NCBI GenBank assembly: GCA_910577765.1
Contig: CAJTOV010000027.1
Location: forward strand, 1-30,311
Source of the DNA: an uncultured Lachnospiraceae bacterium
Lineage (GTDB): Bacteria > Bacillota > Clostridia > Lachnospirales > Lachnospiraceae
Direction of reading: 5' to 3'
Length of the DNA: 30,311 bases
This document shows, one piece after another, positions 1-11,700 of the stretch (position 1 is the first letter of the stretch; the number at the start of each line of letters is the position of its first letter). Made by a program: the position numbers and the translations under genes. The notes below the pieces were generated by a model that saw only the letters and a program-made list of their open reading frames with translations, had not been told where the DNA came from and searched no databases.

Positions 1-58
1 TTACAAGCCAGCTTGACGTCTGTTTCCGTCCAGTTTTCCCCGCCCCGTGAACTGTAAC
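1..58 (-). repeat. Partial large palindromic repeat element (copy A)
   Basis: The reverse complement of this stretch matches the left halves of the two elements at 15822 and 15983. It starts with the GTTACAGTTCACGGGG end at position 58, continues through the GGAAAACTGGAC arm, and includes the conserved loop around GTCAAGCTGGCTTGTAA. The other arm lies outside the window. The sequence shows a shared repeat; that it is a non-autonomous mobile element is inference. Confidence 0.75.
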
Positions 59-82
59 ACAAATTCTATAGGAGGTTCTGTT

Positions 83-889
83 ATGACAACCCGAAAACCA
101 ATGATTGCTCTGACTCCCAACTACAACATCGACCGGATGGAGCCTTACATGCGGCCTGGTTATATCCGGGCCATCCAGCACGCCGGGGGGATTCCGGTGA
201 CCCTGCCCCTGGACAATTCCCAGGAGGATCTGGAAGACATTGCCCGGGAATTCGACGGCTTTTTGTTTACCGGCGGACCGGATGTCCATCCGTTCTTCTT
301 CGGGGAGCAGACCCAGGCCCACTGCGGCAATGTGTCTCCCAAACGGGATACTCTGGAGTTTGCCCTCTTAAAGCTGGTGATGAAGGAGAAAAAGCCGGTC
401 CTGGGCATCTGCCGGGGTATCCAGCTTCTCAACATCAGCCTGGGCGGGGATATCTACCAGGATATTCCCAGCCAGTTCCGGCAGGAATTTCCCGTGGCCC
501 ACACCCAGCCTTTTGGGTATGAGATTCCTTCCCACACGGTGGAGGTGGTGCCTGGGACACTGCTGGAGCGGATTGTCCGGCAGGCACCCATTCCCGGCGC
601 CGGAGCCGTGGCGCAGGACAGGGGGCGGGAGTGCCAGCCGGAAACTGGCGCCCTGGCTCTGGGGCCTGGTGTAATCCAGGTCAACAGCATGCACCATCAG
701 GCGGTGCGGAGGCTGGCTCCTGGACTTGCAGCCACCGGATATGCACCGGAGGGGCTGGTGGAAGCCCTGGAAATGCCGGAATATCCGGGGTTCTTCCTGG
801 GGGTCCAGTGGCATCCGGAATATCTGTGGGAGCAGGACCCGGTGGCGGAAGGAATCTTCCGGGAGTTTGTCCGGCATAGCCGGAAATAA
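83..889 (+). CDS. Gamma-glutamyl-gamma-aminobutyrate hydrolase-like class I glutamine amidotransferase (peptidase C26)
   Basis: A 268-residue cytoplasmic protein of the PuuD/peptidase C26 family. These enzymes hydrolyse gamma-glutamyl amide bonds, for example in putrescine breakdown. The nucleophile elbow GICRGIQLLN gives Cys110, and the GVQWHPE motif gives His244 and Glu246 of the triad. The FTGGPDVHP motif near residue 63 is also typical. The start at 83 is chosen because AGGAGG lies 7 bases upstream; an earlier in-frame ATG at 47 has no such site and lies inside repeat copy A. A Pro/Ala/Gly-rich stretch at residues 169-196 looks like a lineage-specific insertion. The last codons fall in a hairpin (870-884) resembling the right end of repeat B. 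It converges on the MerR gene with a 33-base gap. The family is clear; the exact substrate is not. Confidence 0.88.
   Translation: MTTRKPMIALTPNYNIDRMEPYMRPGYIRAIQHAGGIPVTLPLDNSQEDLEDIAREFDGFLFTGGPDVHPFFFGEQTQAHCGNVSPKRDTLEFALLKLVMKEKKPVLGICRGIQLLNISLGGDIYQDIPSQFRQEFPVAHTQPFGYEIPSHTVEVVPGTLLERIVRQAPIPGAGAVAQDRGRECQPETGALALGPGVIQVNSMHHQAVRRLAPGLAATGYAPEGLVEALEMPEYPGFFLGVQWHPEYLWEQDPVAEGIFREFVRHSRK
870..884. repeat. Short hairpin shared with repeat element B
   Basis: TCCGGC-ATA-GCCGGA is a 6-bp stem covering the last codons of the peptidase gene. The sequence from about 866 to 905 closely matches 15927-15966 at the right end of element B, including the 18 identical bases around this hairpin and the following CCCCGT. 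It may also help terminate transcription, but no U-run follows. Confidence 0.55.
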
Positions 890-922
890 AGATGGCGCCC
901 CGTAAGCGGTCAGGTTTAAAGC

Positions 923-1600
923 CTACAGTTTCTTCCCGCTGCGTCCGAACTTTTTCTTCTTAAAGAATGGCAGTCTTGTGGCGGCAGCTTCGGCCTTGCC
1001 TTTGCTTTCCTTCTGGTAGGCCCGAAGCTGCTCGTCCAGCATCTTGAACCGTTCCTCCTGGCGTTCGTCATTGACCCGCATCATGTACTCCATCTCCTGG
1101 ACCATGCGGTCATTGACCTGGCGGCTGATCTCCTGGCTGAGGACCTCATTGTTGTCCCGGATGGCCTGACCCACAGCCTGTCCGATCACATGGTTCATTA
1201 ACTGCTGGAACTGTTCCATCTTCTCCTGGGTGCCCAGAACTGCCGTATTTTCCTTTTTTTGAAGCATCCGAATCTTTGCCTCGCCTTCCATTTCGCCCTC
1301 CACGTTTCCTTCTTTTAGAATATTGACTGCATTCTGCTCCAGCAGTCCGTCGGGATTCCCTTCATCTTCCCCGTCAATCATTTTTTTCAGTACCTGCTCG
1401 ATGGCCTTAAGCTGGTAGCCTTTTTCCTTCAGTTCCTTAATCTTTTGAAATAACCGGATATGTAGTTCCGTATAATACCGGTGGCTTTTTCCGTTGCGGG
1501 GTATTTCCAGCTGAAGCTCGTCCTCCCAGTACCGGAGCACATGGGATTCCACGCCCACCAGCTTTCCCGCCTCCGATATGGAATAATGTGTCTCGTCCAT
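923..1600 (-). CDS. MerR-type HTH transcriptional regulator with long coiled-coil tail
   Basis: A 225-residue protein. Residues 5-70 form a MerR winged-helix domain: YSISEAGKLVGVESHVLRYW, then a basic wing segment with HRYY, then LFQKIKELKEKGYQLKAI. The rest is highly charged and helix-prone (residues 75-205), ending in a Lys/Arg-rich tail (FFKKKKFGRSGKK). MerR-type proteins bind palindromic promoters as dimers through such helices. There is no Cys-rich metal-binding loop or recognisable drug-binding domain, so the effector is unknown. AAGGAG sits about 13 bases before the ATG. The gene is transcribed away from mgsA across a 520-bp spacer. Assignment to MerR is firm; the function is open, and a chromosome-anchoring or structural role as in RacA-like proteins is possible. 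Confidence 0.8.
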   Translation of the reverse strand: MDETHYSISEAGKLVGVESHVLRYWEDELQLEIPRNGKSHRYYTELHIRLFQKIKELKEKGYQLKAIEQVLKKMIDGEDEGNPDGLLEQNAVNILKEGNVEGEMEGEAKIRMLQKKENTAVLGTQEKMEQFQQLMNHVIGQAVGQAIRDNNEVLSQEISRQVNDRMVQEMEYMMRVNDERQEERFKMLDEQLRAYQKESKGKAEAAATRLPFFKKKKFGRSGKKL

Positions 1601-1655
1601 GATTTCTCTTCTCTCCTTACGCCTCTATGTTTGGTGATACGTTAACAGCATGAAT

Positions 1656-1683
1656 ACTATATCTTATGAGGTAAGGTTGAGAA
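1656..1683 (-). promoter_or_regulatory. Weak candidate promoter for the MerR gene
   Basis: On the minus strand TTCTCA and TATAGT are separated by 16 bases, about 55 bases before the MerR start. The -10 is good and the -35 is poor, so this is tentative. The rest of the 1601-2036 spacer is AT-rich with small hairpins only; I see no gene in it. Confidence 0.35.
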
Positions 1684-2036
1684 TTATGATTAAGTAGAGG
1701 AATATTTTTAAATTTTTTTGGATAACTTCCTATTTATAAGCTGTTTGGAAATGGAAGCGCAACCGTTCACGGGGATTCTGAAGGGCTAATACATCGCTGC
1801 ATTTATTTCGAAGTAATTAATGTAACAATGTATCAGGGTGAAGAAGCAACGAAATCGCCTGCCATATGGCTTCCGGTCCGGGTCAGTTTATACAGAGAAT
1901 CCGGCGGGATTCCTGTTCTGTGACAAATTTCTTGTAGGAAAACCACCAGAATTCACGGGATGGACTGACTGTTTTTTGCGAAAACTGCCTGATAACAAGG
2001 TATTTGCAGGCAATTGTGAATTTATTGTGGTTTTTC

Positions 2037-2065
2037 TTGACATTTTTCCTGGTCTGTGGCATGAT
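2037..2065 (+). promoter_or_regulatory. Sigma-A promoter of mgsA
   Basis: A consensus TTGACA (2037-2042) is followed after 17 bases by CATGAT (2060-2065), giving a leader of about 50 bases before the methylglyoxal synthase start. Confidence 0.65.
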
Positions 2066-2120
2066 GCTCCAATGCGGCAATATCCCGCACTGCACCAGAC
2101 CTGAAAGGAGGATGGTTTAT

Positions 2121-2585
2121 ATGGATTTTTTAACGTTAACGATCGGTAAACAGAAGAACATTGCACTGATCGCCCATGACCAGAAGAAGCATGAGCTGAT
2201 CCAGTGGTGCGAAACCCATAAAGAGATTCTGAAAGGGCATTTTCTCTGCGGTACAGGAACTACCGCCAGGATGATCACTGAGGCCACCGGGCTTCCGGTG
2301 AAGGGCTACAACAGCGGCCCCCTGGGCGGGGACCAGCAGATCGGTGCCAAGATCGTGGAGGGAAGGGTGGATTTCGTAATCTTCTTCTCGGACCCCCTGA
2401 CTGCCCAGCCTCATGATCCGGATGTAAAGGCCCTTCTGCGGATCGCCCAGGTGTATGATATTCCCATTGCCAACAATAAGGCAACTGCGGATTTCCTCAT
2501 TACCTCGCCGCTGATGAATGACGAATATGAGCATAATGTAATCAATTTTCATCAGAATATTCGGGAGCGGGCCAGTACGCTGTGA
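2121..2585 (+). CDS. mgsA: Methylglyoxal synthase
   Basis: A 154-residue cytoplasmic enzyme that converts dihydroxyacetone phosphate to methylglyoxal and phosphate, a bypass of lower glycolysis when phosphate is short. The family landmarks are present: the phosphate-binding GTGTTA segment (residues 44-49), SGPLGGDQQIGAKI with catalytic Asp71, and FFSDPLTAQPHDPDVKAL with Asp91, His98 and Asp101. The Asp numbering matches that recalled for the E. coli enzyme. The length is normal for the family. The start at 2121 is set by AAAGGAGG ending 9 bases upstream; the ATG at 2112 directly abuts this site and is unlikely. It is a single-gene unit with its own promoter and a strong terminator. Confidence 0.95.
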   Translation: MDFLTLTIGKQKNIALIAHDQKKHELIQWCETHKEILKGHFLCGTGTTARMITEATGLPVKGYNSGPLGGDQQIGAKIVEGRVDFVIFFSDPLTAQPHDPDVKALLRIAQVYDIPIANNKATADFLITSPLMNDEYEHNVINFHQNIRERASTL

Positions 2586-2630
2586 CCTTCTGGAGGTTCA
2601 GAAGGCTATGGAGCTGACATGGTCAAGCAA

Positions 2631-2666
2631 AAAATAATCCCATGAAAAACTTCATGGGATTATTTT
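2631..2666. terminator. Bidirectional intrinsic terminator between mgsA and the giant adhesin gene
   Basis: A perfect 16-bp stem (2631-2646 with 2651-2666, core ATCCCATGAA) has a 4-base loop. A-rich and T-rich flanks provide a U-run in both directions. It lies between convergent genes and probably serves both. Confidence 0.88.
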
Positions 2667-2726
2667 CTCTTATGTATTCTTTTTTACCTGGTTTTTCTTA
2701 TGTTTTCAGTTCCGGAATATCTCCCC

Positions 2727-5700
2727 TTACTCTTCTTCCTTCTTCCCCGTCACTGCGGCAAAGGCTGCCATCATCATGCCGGAAAGCATGAACATCAGGG
2801 CTGCGCTGCTGCTGTGGCCGGTCTTTGGAAGGGCTGCCAGGGGAACGTCCTCATCCTCAATGATGTTGAGGATATCCTGGTCGTCCAGTTTCGCCAGGGG
2901 CACTTCGCCCGGATCAATGGGTACTGTAGGCGGGTTGCCTCCGTCGCTGGAACCGCCGCCACCGCCACCGCCGCCATCGCCGCCAGGCCGGTTAGGCTTG
3001 CCTGGGGTCGGCGGAGGAGTCACCGGTGTGTGGGTGTTGGTAATGACTGCCACATTGCCGCTATAGACATAGCTGACAGTATAACCGTCTGTTACCTGGA
3101 TTTCGGCCACCTTGTACTCCACGTCTTTGCCGTTGAGTTTCTGGGGCAGGTTTTTCCATTCATAGGTCCAGTTGCCTGCCTGGTTGAGAACCACTGCCGG
3201 TCCCATGGCTGTACCGTTCTGCATCAGCTGTACGGTGATGCTTTCCGGTCTCAGCTTATCCTTGTTGTCACTGTCTGCCCACCGTTTCTCTACCCTGTAG
3301 CTGGTAACTCCCGGTGTATACTGGTTGGTGATGATGAAGCTTCCGTCCCCAGCCCTGGAATATCCGGTGCTGTAGTCTGCCACCACATCCTCTGTAACCG
3401 TGTAGACAATCTCGTTTCCGTCCCTGTACCTGGGCAGACCGGAGAATTTCCAGCTCCACCTGTCACTGCTTCCTTCGCCTGGGGCAGTAACCGTCTGGCT
3501 GGCAACCGGCTGGCCGTCTGCCAGCAGATTCACCCGGATGCTCTGGGGACGTTTGCCGTCCTGGTTGGCTGCATCCTCCCAGACCTTGACACCTTCCACT
3601 TCCGTCAGCTCCAGACGGTTGGTGAAATGAACCTCTGCTTCCCCGTCCCGGCTGATGGTGCCGGAACCCTGGTCTGCCATGGTTCCGTCCAGGCTGACTG
3701 TGGTCAGATAGCCTCCGGTATTGGCTTCCTTCTCCAGAACCTGGTACCGGGTTCCTGTAGGCAGGTTGTGGATGGTAAGATATTCACCGTGTTTTAAGGT
3801 AAAGGTAAATTCTGCCTGGGCTTTCTCCGTATTTACCGGAATGTTCCCTTCCTCCAGCACGGTTCCTTCTGCTGTGTCCGGGGCACCTGCATATTTCTTA
3901 TAGGTGATCATGGTCTCCGGGTCCTCGGTTCCTGCCAGAAGGGAACTGCCATCCTGGTCCGTAAGGTCCAGATTCAGTGTAAACTCCCAGGCCTTTTCCC
4001 GGTCCCCGGTTTCCCCTTCCACGGTCTTGTGGATCATCAGGCCGCCGGTTTCCGTATTGGTAAATGTTACTTTGTGGTTCTGTTTCTTAACAATGGTTCC
4101 CTGGTCTCCGGTAACGGTGGTAACATAGCCACCGGTATTGGCCTCGTCCTCGGTTACCAGATATCCGGCTCCCTCCGGCAGACCGTCAATGGTCACGGAC
4201 TGGCCGTGGGCCAGACCGATGGAAGTGCTGCCCCGGGACGAGCCTGCCTGGTAGAATATGGCCATACCGTCATCGTCTACCCGCACCTCTCCGGTCTCTT
4301 CACCGGTGCCCAGATGCTTCACATAGGTGAATTTAAACACTTTGCCGATCTCTGCCAGGGGATCTCCGTTGGCTTTCATCAGCTTCACACGGAAATTCCA
4401 CTGTTTTCCGGTATCGCCGGTGGTGCCCTTTACCGTCTTTTCAATGGTCAGGCTTCCGTGCGGTTCTTTGGTCTCATTGGTATAGGTTACGGCGGTTATC
4501 CCGATGGTCTCAATCTTGTTGCTGGCAACGGTGCCGTTGATCTTCTGGCTCACTGCCGAAGTTCCGGTTCCCCAGCTCATCTCGATTCCGGTGTTGTAAT
4601 CGTCGTTTTTCTCTTCCTCAATGGTGTAAGTGGTGCCTTTTGTCAGTCCATGGAAGTCTACGGTCTCGCCGGCTTTCAGCTCGACCGCAACGGTTCCCTT
4701 TTCATCAAATACTACCGGCTGGCCATCCTGGTCCGTAACACCGGATGCGTCTGTGTAAGGCCTGCCCTCCGGGTCTTTCAAAGTAACCGTGAACCGGAAG
4801 CCGGTATCGCCGGCGGATTCTGTTTCATACATATCCACCACCTTTTTGGTCAGTCTCAAAGAACAGACTACCCTGTTGGTGATGATAAAGGTGTTATCAT
4901 GCCCGGAATCTTCCACCACGCCTTCGCACAGGAACCGTCCGTCTGCATCCACCCGCTCCGTGACCCGGTAGGTCAGCTCCTTGCCGCTGTCCAGCTCTGT
5001 CTTCGGAAGCTGGGTAAATACGGCATCCGGCCAGTAGGGTTTGGACAGAAGCCCGCCCTCAAAGGCAATGGACCGTTCGGCACTGTCTTCCAGAACCCAG
5101 CCGTTTTCCTTGCTGGGAATCTCATCCGCAGCTACTGCCTCCGTGGGTTTGCTCCACAGATCATAGGTAACGGTGATTCTGGAAACATCCTCCAGAGGTA
5201 CATTCCACTGTTTCTTCACAGTAACGCTCATCCGGTCATCGGATGTGGTATCTTTTCCAATGATCACATCCCCGTTGCCGCCTACACCGCTTCCGGTGGT
5301 GGCAGAATGGTTGCCGGTAATGCGGACCTGAATATCATTCTCTCCTGTGATCTGGGTTGCACTGGAGTAGACCTTAAGTCCCTTGTAATGGGAGCGCAGG
5401 TCGCCGGAGCTTACCAGCTCTCCGGTCTCCAGATCCTTCCACAGGTAGGCACCGCCGCCCAGCATGTACCGGGATACGTACAGCTCCCCTTTCTTCTGGA
5501 CACCGCCGCCCAGACCGCCATGACTATTGTCATAGGATGCCGCGTACAGATCCCAGGACCTGGAACCGGATGTATTGCCGTGGATAATGCCGCCGTCTGT
5601 CAGATACACCTTCATGTCACCGTCTTCACATACGGCCACTCCGGCTCCGCCGTCATTTCCGCTGATCAGAACATTGGTCAGTTCCAGTCTTCCGGCCGGA

Positions 5701-8700
5701 ATGTTATTCTTCTTTTCAAAGGCATCATCGCCGTTGACGTAGATACCGCCTCCGCCAAACAGGTTGCCCATGCAGGTATTTCCTACAATGGAGCCGCCGC
5801 TGATCACGGCTTTACATCCTGCCTGAATATAGATTCCGCCGCCTCCGGCATAGGAATTCTGGTAGGCAGAGGTATTGGTGGCTGTGTTGCCTTCAATGGT
5901 GCCGCCGGTCATGGAAAGGCTGGCTCCCCGGAACCATCCTGCGTCTCCGTTACCGACACTGATTCCGCCGCCCATGTCTGCCGTGTTGCCGGATATGGTA
6001 CCGCCGCTCATGTCCATCCTGCCGCTGCTGTATCCGATGAATACGCCGCCTCCGGCATTGTTGACACTGCTGGGAATGGTGTTTTCTTTGAATTTGCCTG
6101 CGCCATGGTTCCCGGTGATGGTTCCGCCGGTCATCTCAAAGGCTCCCTGGGTGAATACACCGCTTCCGCAGGCAGCGCTGTTGCCCTGGATGGTGCCGCC
6201 GGTCATGGTCATGGTTCCGGCATTCCAGATACCGCCGCCCTCGTACTTGGATTCGCCGCCATTGGACGCAATGTTGGTATAGGTGTTGGTGTTGTTCTGC
6301 ACTACTGCGCCGTCTTCCACATGGAGGGCTGCCCCTTTGTTCACTACAACCAGGGGGGCCTCTGCCTTGGCTTCTTTTGTGCTGCTTCCGTCCAGGGTAA
6401 TCTTTTTCAGGGTCAGGGTGCCGCTCTTAACTTTCAGCAGGGCCCCCTTGTAGGCAGGATAACGCTGGAGGATCACACCCTCCTGGTCCAGGGTCTGGTC
6501 TCCGGTAAGCTCCAGGCCGCTCTTTAAGTAGATCACCGGTTCCTTCAAAAGGCCTTCCGCCTGGGCTTTTGCAAGTACCTGCAGAGCCTCCTCCAGAGTC
6601 TGGACCGGCTGGCCGGCTGCCATACCCGTATTGGAGTCAACGCCGTTTGCAGGGTCCAGATATACGAATACACCGCTGCTCTTTGTAAGGACAATGTTGC
6701 CGTCCTGGCCTACTGCCACACTGGTCAGATAGTTGTAGTCGATTCCGTCAACCAGGGTAATAGGCTTATTGTTCAGTTCCGGTGCCCGCCATTCACTGGC
6801 TTCTGCCAGCTCCTGGGCTCTTCCGTATCCCTCCGGCAGCCGGAGCATCATGATATCATTCCGTTCCGCATCCACAGCCTGGTTAACCAGATCTTCCCTG
6901 GTGACGCCCTCCCTGGAGGGAATGGCCGGAATCAGGGTCATGCTGTCTGCAAAGAATCCTTCCCCTGCTCTGGTCAAAGGATAATATTTGGAAGAGCTTC
7001 CCAGGTGTTTCAGGGTCAGGCTTCCGATCTCATTATTCAGCTCCAGAAGGCTTACCGATCCGTTGGCGGAAGCTGCCTGGGTTGCATGTAAGCTTCCTAC
7101 CGGGCCGTTGATGGTAACGGTCCTTCCGTAGCAGGCCGCGCCGCTGCTGGTACTGCCCTGGGTCAGGGTCATGTGGTCCACGCTGCCGTTGATGGTCAGG
7201 GTGTTGGTACTTCCCTTACTGTAGCGCATACCGTCCTGGACGGCTGTCAGGGTGCCTACGTTTCCGTTGATGGTAATGGCGGAGAAGCTGTCATACCGCA
7301 CGTTCTTGCTGCACTGCTGGGTCAGCTCCATGGTCCCGATCGTTCCGTCAATGGTTACGGTCTTGGGATAGGCCTGGTCTGTAAAAGGCACATTGGCCTC
7401 CAGCCTCAGCATACCCACACTGGTTCCTTCCGCCACATGGAAGTTTCCGCCTCCCATGTAGACCTTCAGGCTGTCCATACTGCTGTTGACATTGGCCGTG
7501 CCGTAGAGGATCAGGGGGCTCCCTGCATCACTCTTATCATTATAATGCATGGTCTGGATGTCAATGTTTCCGTTTAGATTCAGGGTACTGTTGCTTCCCA
7601 CAAATACCTTGTTGCACAACTTGCCGTCTCCGGTCAGGGTCACACTGGCCCTGGATCCCACCCGCAGCAGTCCGTTGTTGTTGGCTCTGTAGTCTGCTGC
7701 GGTTCCTGTGGCTTCTACCGTAAAGCCGTTAAGCTCAATGGTAACCGACTTGCCGTTCTGGACATAAATCTGGGCATCACAGTTAATCTTGTTGGCTTCA
7801 ATGGTGCCTGGATTCACCAGAGAGATGGTATCGCCGCTTGCTGCCGCGTCCACCGCTGCGTTAAGGGTAGCATAGGTCTCGCCGGTCCGCTTATTCTGCG
7901 CGGCGCCCATCAGGGACTGGGTGGCGACAAATCCTCTTCTGCTCTGCCAGTTCAGTTCGGATGCTTTCACCGTGGTATTTCCATATTTCCAGGCATACTG
8001 ACGTTCCTGGAAATAAGTCTCATCCAGTTCAGAATCCACCATCTCGCTGGCTTCCGGCACGGTAAATGCACCAGAAACAGAGGACTCGGAATACAAGTCA
8101 TGGGGCGCGTTGTTATAAACCGCTCCGCTGTCCATGACAAATTTGCCGTTTGAGCCCAGGTAGACGCCGCCTCCATTGGTATTGCTGGCTGTATTGTCCC
8201 GGATCACCGTATTCTTTACATAGACCGTAGACGGTTTTGTGCTGGTATATCCTTTCACATACACAGCACCGTTTTTGGTACTGTTTCCGGATATGATTCC
8301 GCCGTTTAAGTGTACGGTAGAAACATTGCTGCTGTTGTTGCCGGCATAGATCACACCTCCGGTGTAAGTGAAATCCTTATTGCCGGTAAAGGAGCAGTCA
8401 TTAAATTCTGCCTCTCCCTGGCGGACAAACACAACCCCCTTGGTCTGGTATCCGCTTTGGGTATTGCCTGCATTGTTATAAAACTGACAGTTGTTAAAGG
8501 TCTTTTTACCGTTCCCGTATAAGGACACGATAAAATCCATGTAGCTGACGCTTCCGTTTCTGCTTCCTATGACTGTGTTATCATGAATCTTACAGTTGTC
8601 CGCCGTCATGGTGCCGGTGGTGGTGGTCACATAGAGGGAGCTGTCGTTTTTCCCCTCCGCCTGATAGGCAATCTCCACATTCTCCAGGGCAACATTCTGG

Positions 8701-11700
8701 CTGGTATTGCTGACCACAATGGCGCCGGAGGTGTTGTGTGTCAGAAGTACATCCTTGATACTGACCTCACCGTTTCTTACATAGATCGCCCCGCTGCTGG
8801 AGGATTTGGGAACATTGCTGCTGACATCAATGATACTGCCCTTTCCATCCATGGTCAGGCTGGCATTGGACACGTAGATGGCACTCCCTGAGTATCCGTC
8901 TACATTATTCTTAAATTCACCCTTTCCGGTTATCGTTACATTACAGCCGGAAGCTTCGATTCCGTTGCTTCCATTGTTGCTTACGATACAGTTTTCCAGG
9001 GTCAGGCTTCCCTTGGAAGCATAGATACCCCTCTGCTCATTGTCCGTAATCCGGCAGTTTACCAGGGTAAGCTCTGCTCCGCTGTTCTCGATTCCGTAGA
9101 TGCTGCCGGACCGGTCCGGATTCTTGTAAGCTCCGTAGATGGTACCGTTCTTGATGGTCACGGTGCCGCCCTTTACCATATAGATGCTCTTACCCATCTC
9201 ACCGCTGGTAAGCTTATAGCCGTCCATGTTCAGGGTGTAGTCCTTATTGGAAGAGGTGATATTTTCCTTCACATCTGCCATGAGAACGATCTCCGCACCC
9301 TGGGGCTGGGCGTTGTCGCCGGTTCCGCCTACTGCATTGACTGCCTCCTGGATGGTGGCATAATAGGTGGTTTTCGTCTCGCCGCCGTCTTCGGTGACAA
9401 TCTTGGCCACCCCGTTGGCCAGCTCTGCATCGGTCATGGCCAGGAACAGGAATTCGGAGAAGCTGTCGGCCTGGAACTTAAACTCGGTTGCTTCTGCATT
9501 TTCCGTGGAGGCCACTACCTCCGCTGCTTTATCTTCCGGTAAATGGACCACGGAAATCTCGGTGATACGAAGCTGCTGTTCCGTTGTCTCCTGGGATACC
9601 ACCGGGGTCTTCATCCGTGCGCGGACCCGGACCGGTCTGGCCGGCTCCACCTCTTCGCCGGTTTCTTTGGAGATAAAGGACACATCGTAAACCAGAATAT
9701 CCGCAATGGTCTGCCCGTCTTTCACAAGCCCGTTTGCCTGGACCTTCAGTTCTTCCACACGGTCCGGGTCATCGATCCGGGACACCTGCAGGCTTACTTC
9801 TTCTTCAAAAGCCCCGTCGGGAACGCTGACCGTAAACAGGGCATCCTCCGTCTCGCCGGTGTAGTCTGCTGCCGGTATGGTCTTATCCAGTTCCTCTGTC
9901 TCAATATCAATCCACAGGTCTTCTTCCACCCCTGCCGCCAGATACACATGGGCATATCCGGTCCAGTCAGAGCCGCTTGCCAGCTCTGCCGGGTCATCGG
10001 CTGCCTCCAGCTCCGTGCCGTTGGCATACACGGCGGAAATCTCAAAGCCCGGTTTCAGCTCCACGGCAAAGTACAGGTCCTGGCCTGGGGCCACATGGTC
10101 CGCACCTTTTACAATGGCTGCATCCGGATTGTTCACATGGTATTCTACCGCATAATCGGCTTCCCCGGGGATGATGATCTCTTCGATCCGGCTGAAAGCG
10201 ACTTTCCATGCCCTGGCATTGGCGCTGTCCAGGATGGTTACGGTATCATAAGCCTTACCTTCCAGTTCTCCCAGGATTTCAATGTCGTCGTCCTCCAGAA
10301 GCTGTCCGTCCATCTGGATTTCGTCAGGATCTTCCTGGGAAATGTCCCCGGAGGGAAGTTCTTCCGTGCTTCCGGTGTCCCCGGGCGTCTCTGCCGGAGC
10401 GGTGGGTTCAGGCTGGGATTCCTCCGGCCTGCTTTCGTTCCCGGCGTCGGTTTCGTTGTCCTCTGTGGAATCCTGGATTCCGGTGTCCGGTGCTGTTGTT
10501 TCTTCTTCTGATGGGGTGACGGGTTCAGTGTCAGTCCCGTTGCCTGCTGCGTCGCCGGATTCGCTGCCGGTTCCATCGCTGGTTCCCGGGGCGGCTGCAT
10601 CACCGGTTTCATCGCTGGTTTCGCTGTCGGCTCCATCGCTGGTTCCGTTGCCTGTGCCGCTGTCGGCTCCATCGCTGGTTCCGGGGTTGGCTGCATCAAC
10701 GGTTTCATCGTCGGCTCCGTTGCTGGTTTCGCTGTCTGTGCCGCTGTCCGGGGTATTACCGGTCTGGCCGTCGTCTGTGCTGTCCTCCGGTTCCGCCTGG
10801 CCGCCGGTCCCGGATTCCTGGGCCGGCTCGGTTTCCGTTTCGGCTTCCGTCTCTTCTTCCTGGACCTCTTCGGTAGTCTCCGGTTCCTCGTCCTGGGAAA
10901 CCTCCTCCGGCTCTGTCACAATATCAGCATCCTCCAGAACCTCCACACTGGATGCTACCTGGGACAGCTTCCGGACAGAGATCCCCATGGCAACGCTTTC
11001 TGTCCCGGCTGCTGCTTCCGGCTGGGCTTCCTGGACATCCTCCGCTTCCTCCTGGGCCGGTGTCTCCGGTTCTTCCTCCTGGGGCTCCTGGGCCCCGGTC
11101 AGGCTTTCGGTGTCTGCATTTTCCTCCACAGATTCCACGGCTTCCCCGTCCTGGGCTCCGTTATTTTCTTCGGCTGTGGTTTCCTCTGTGGGCTCCCCGG
11201 TCTCCTGGGATTCATTTTCCTCCGGGGCACCGGTGCTTTCCGGGGCTCCCGTGCCTTCCTCTGCCTCAGTTCCGTCTGCGGCGCCTGTACTCACCTCTGG
11301 CCCGGTTCCTTCCGGAGCTCCTGTGCTTTCTTCGGCGCCTGTGCTCTCCTCTGCCCCGGTTCCTTCTGTGGGGACGGCGGGCCCTGCTTCCGTTTCCTGG
11401 TCCTCACCGGTGGGGTCTGCCTGCGTTCCTTCGTCCGCGTCTGCCCCGGTGGTCGGGTTTAAGACCTCTGCTCCCGCAGTGTGGGGCATGTCGTCAATCA
11501 TGGTGGTGCTGCTGTAGTCTTCCACATAGGAGGCTTCCGCATCATCCACATTGGCTGCATTGGGATTGATGGCCACCCGCCCTGTTTCGTAGCCGTCTAC
11601 ATTGGCCCGGAAGCTGACTACCATGTCACTTTCGTTGATGAACAAGAAGATCACATCATCCGTGCCCGCATTGTAGAACACTTCCACGGAAGTACCCTCC

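Noticed and set aside
1897..1912. Hairpin GAATCC-GGCG-GGATTC upstream of mgsA, considered as a terminator or riboswitch
   Set aside because: The stem is only 6 bp with no U-run, it lies upstream of the assigned promoter, and no known riboswitch core is recognisable.
4029..6527. An 832-codon open frame on the plus strand
   Set aside because: It is antisense to the adhesin beta-helix region; its Gly/Ala/Val/His-rich composition is the mirror of repetitive coding sequence, and it lacks a ribosome site.
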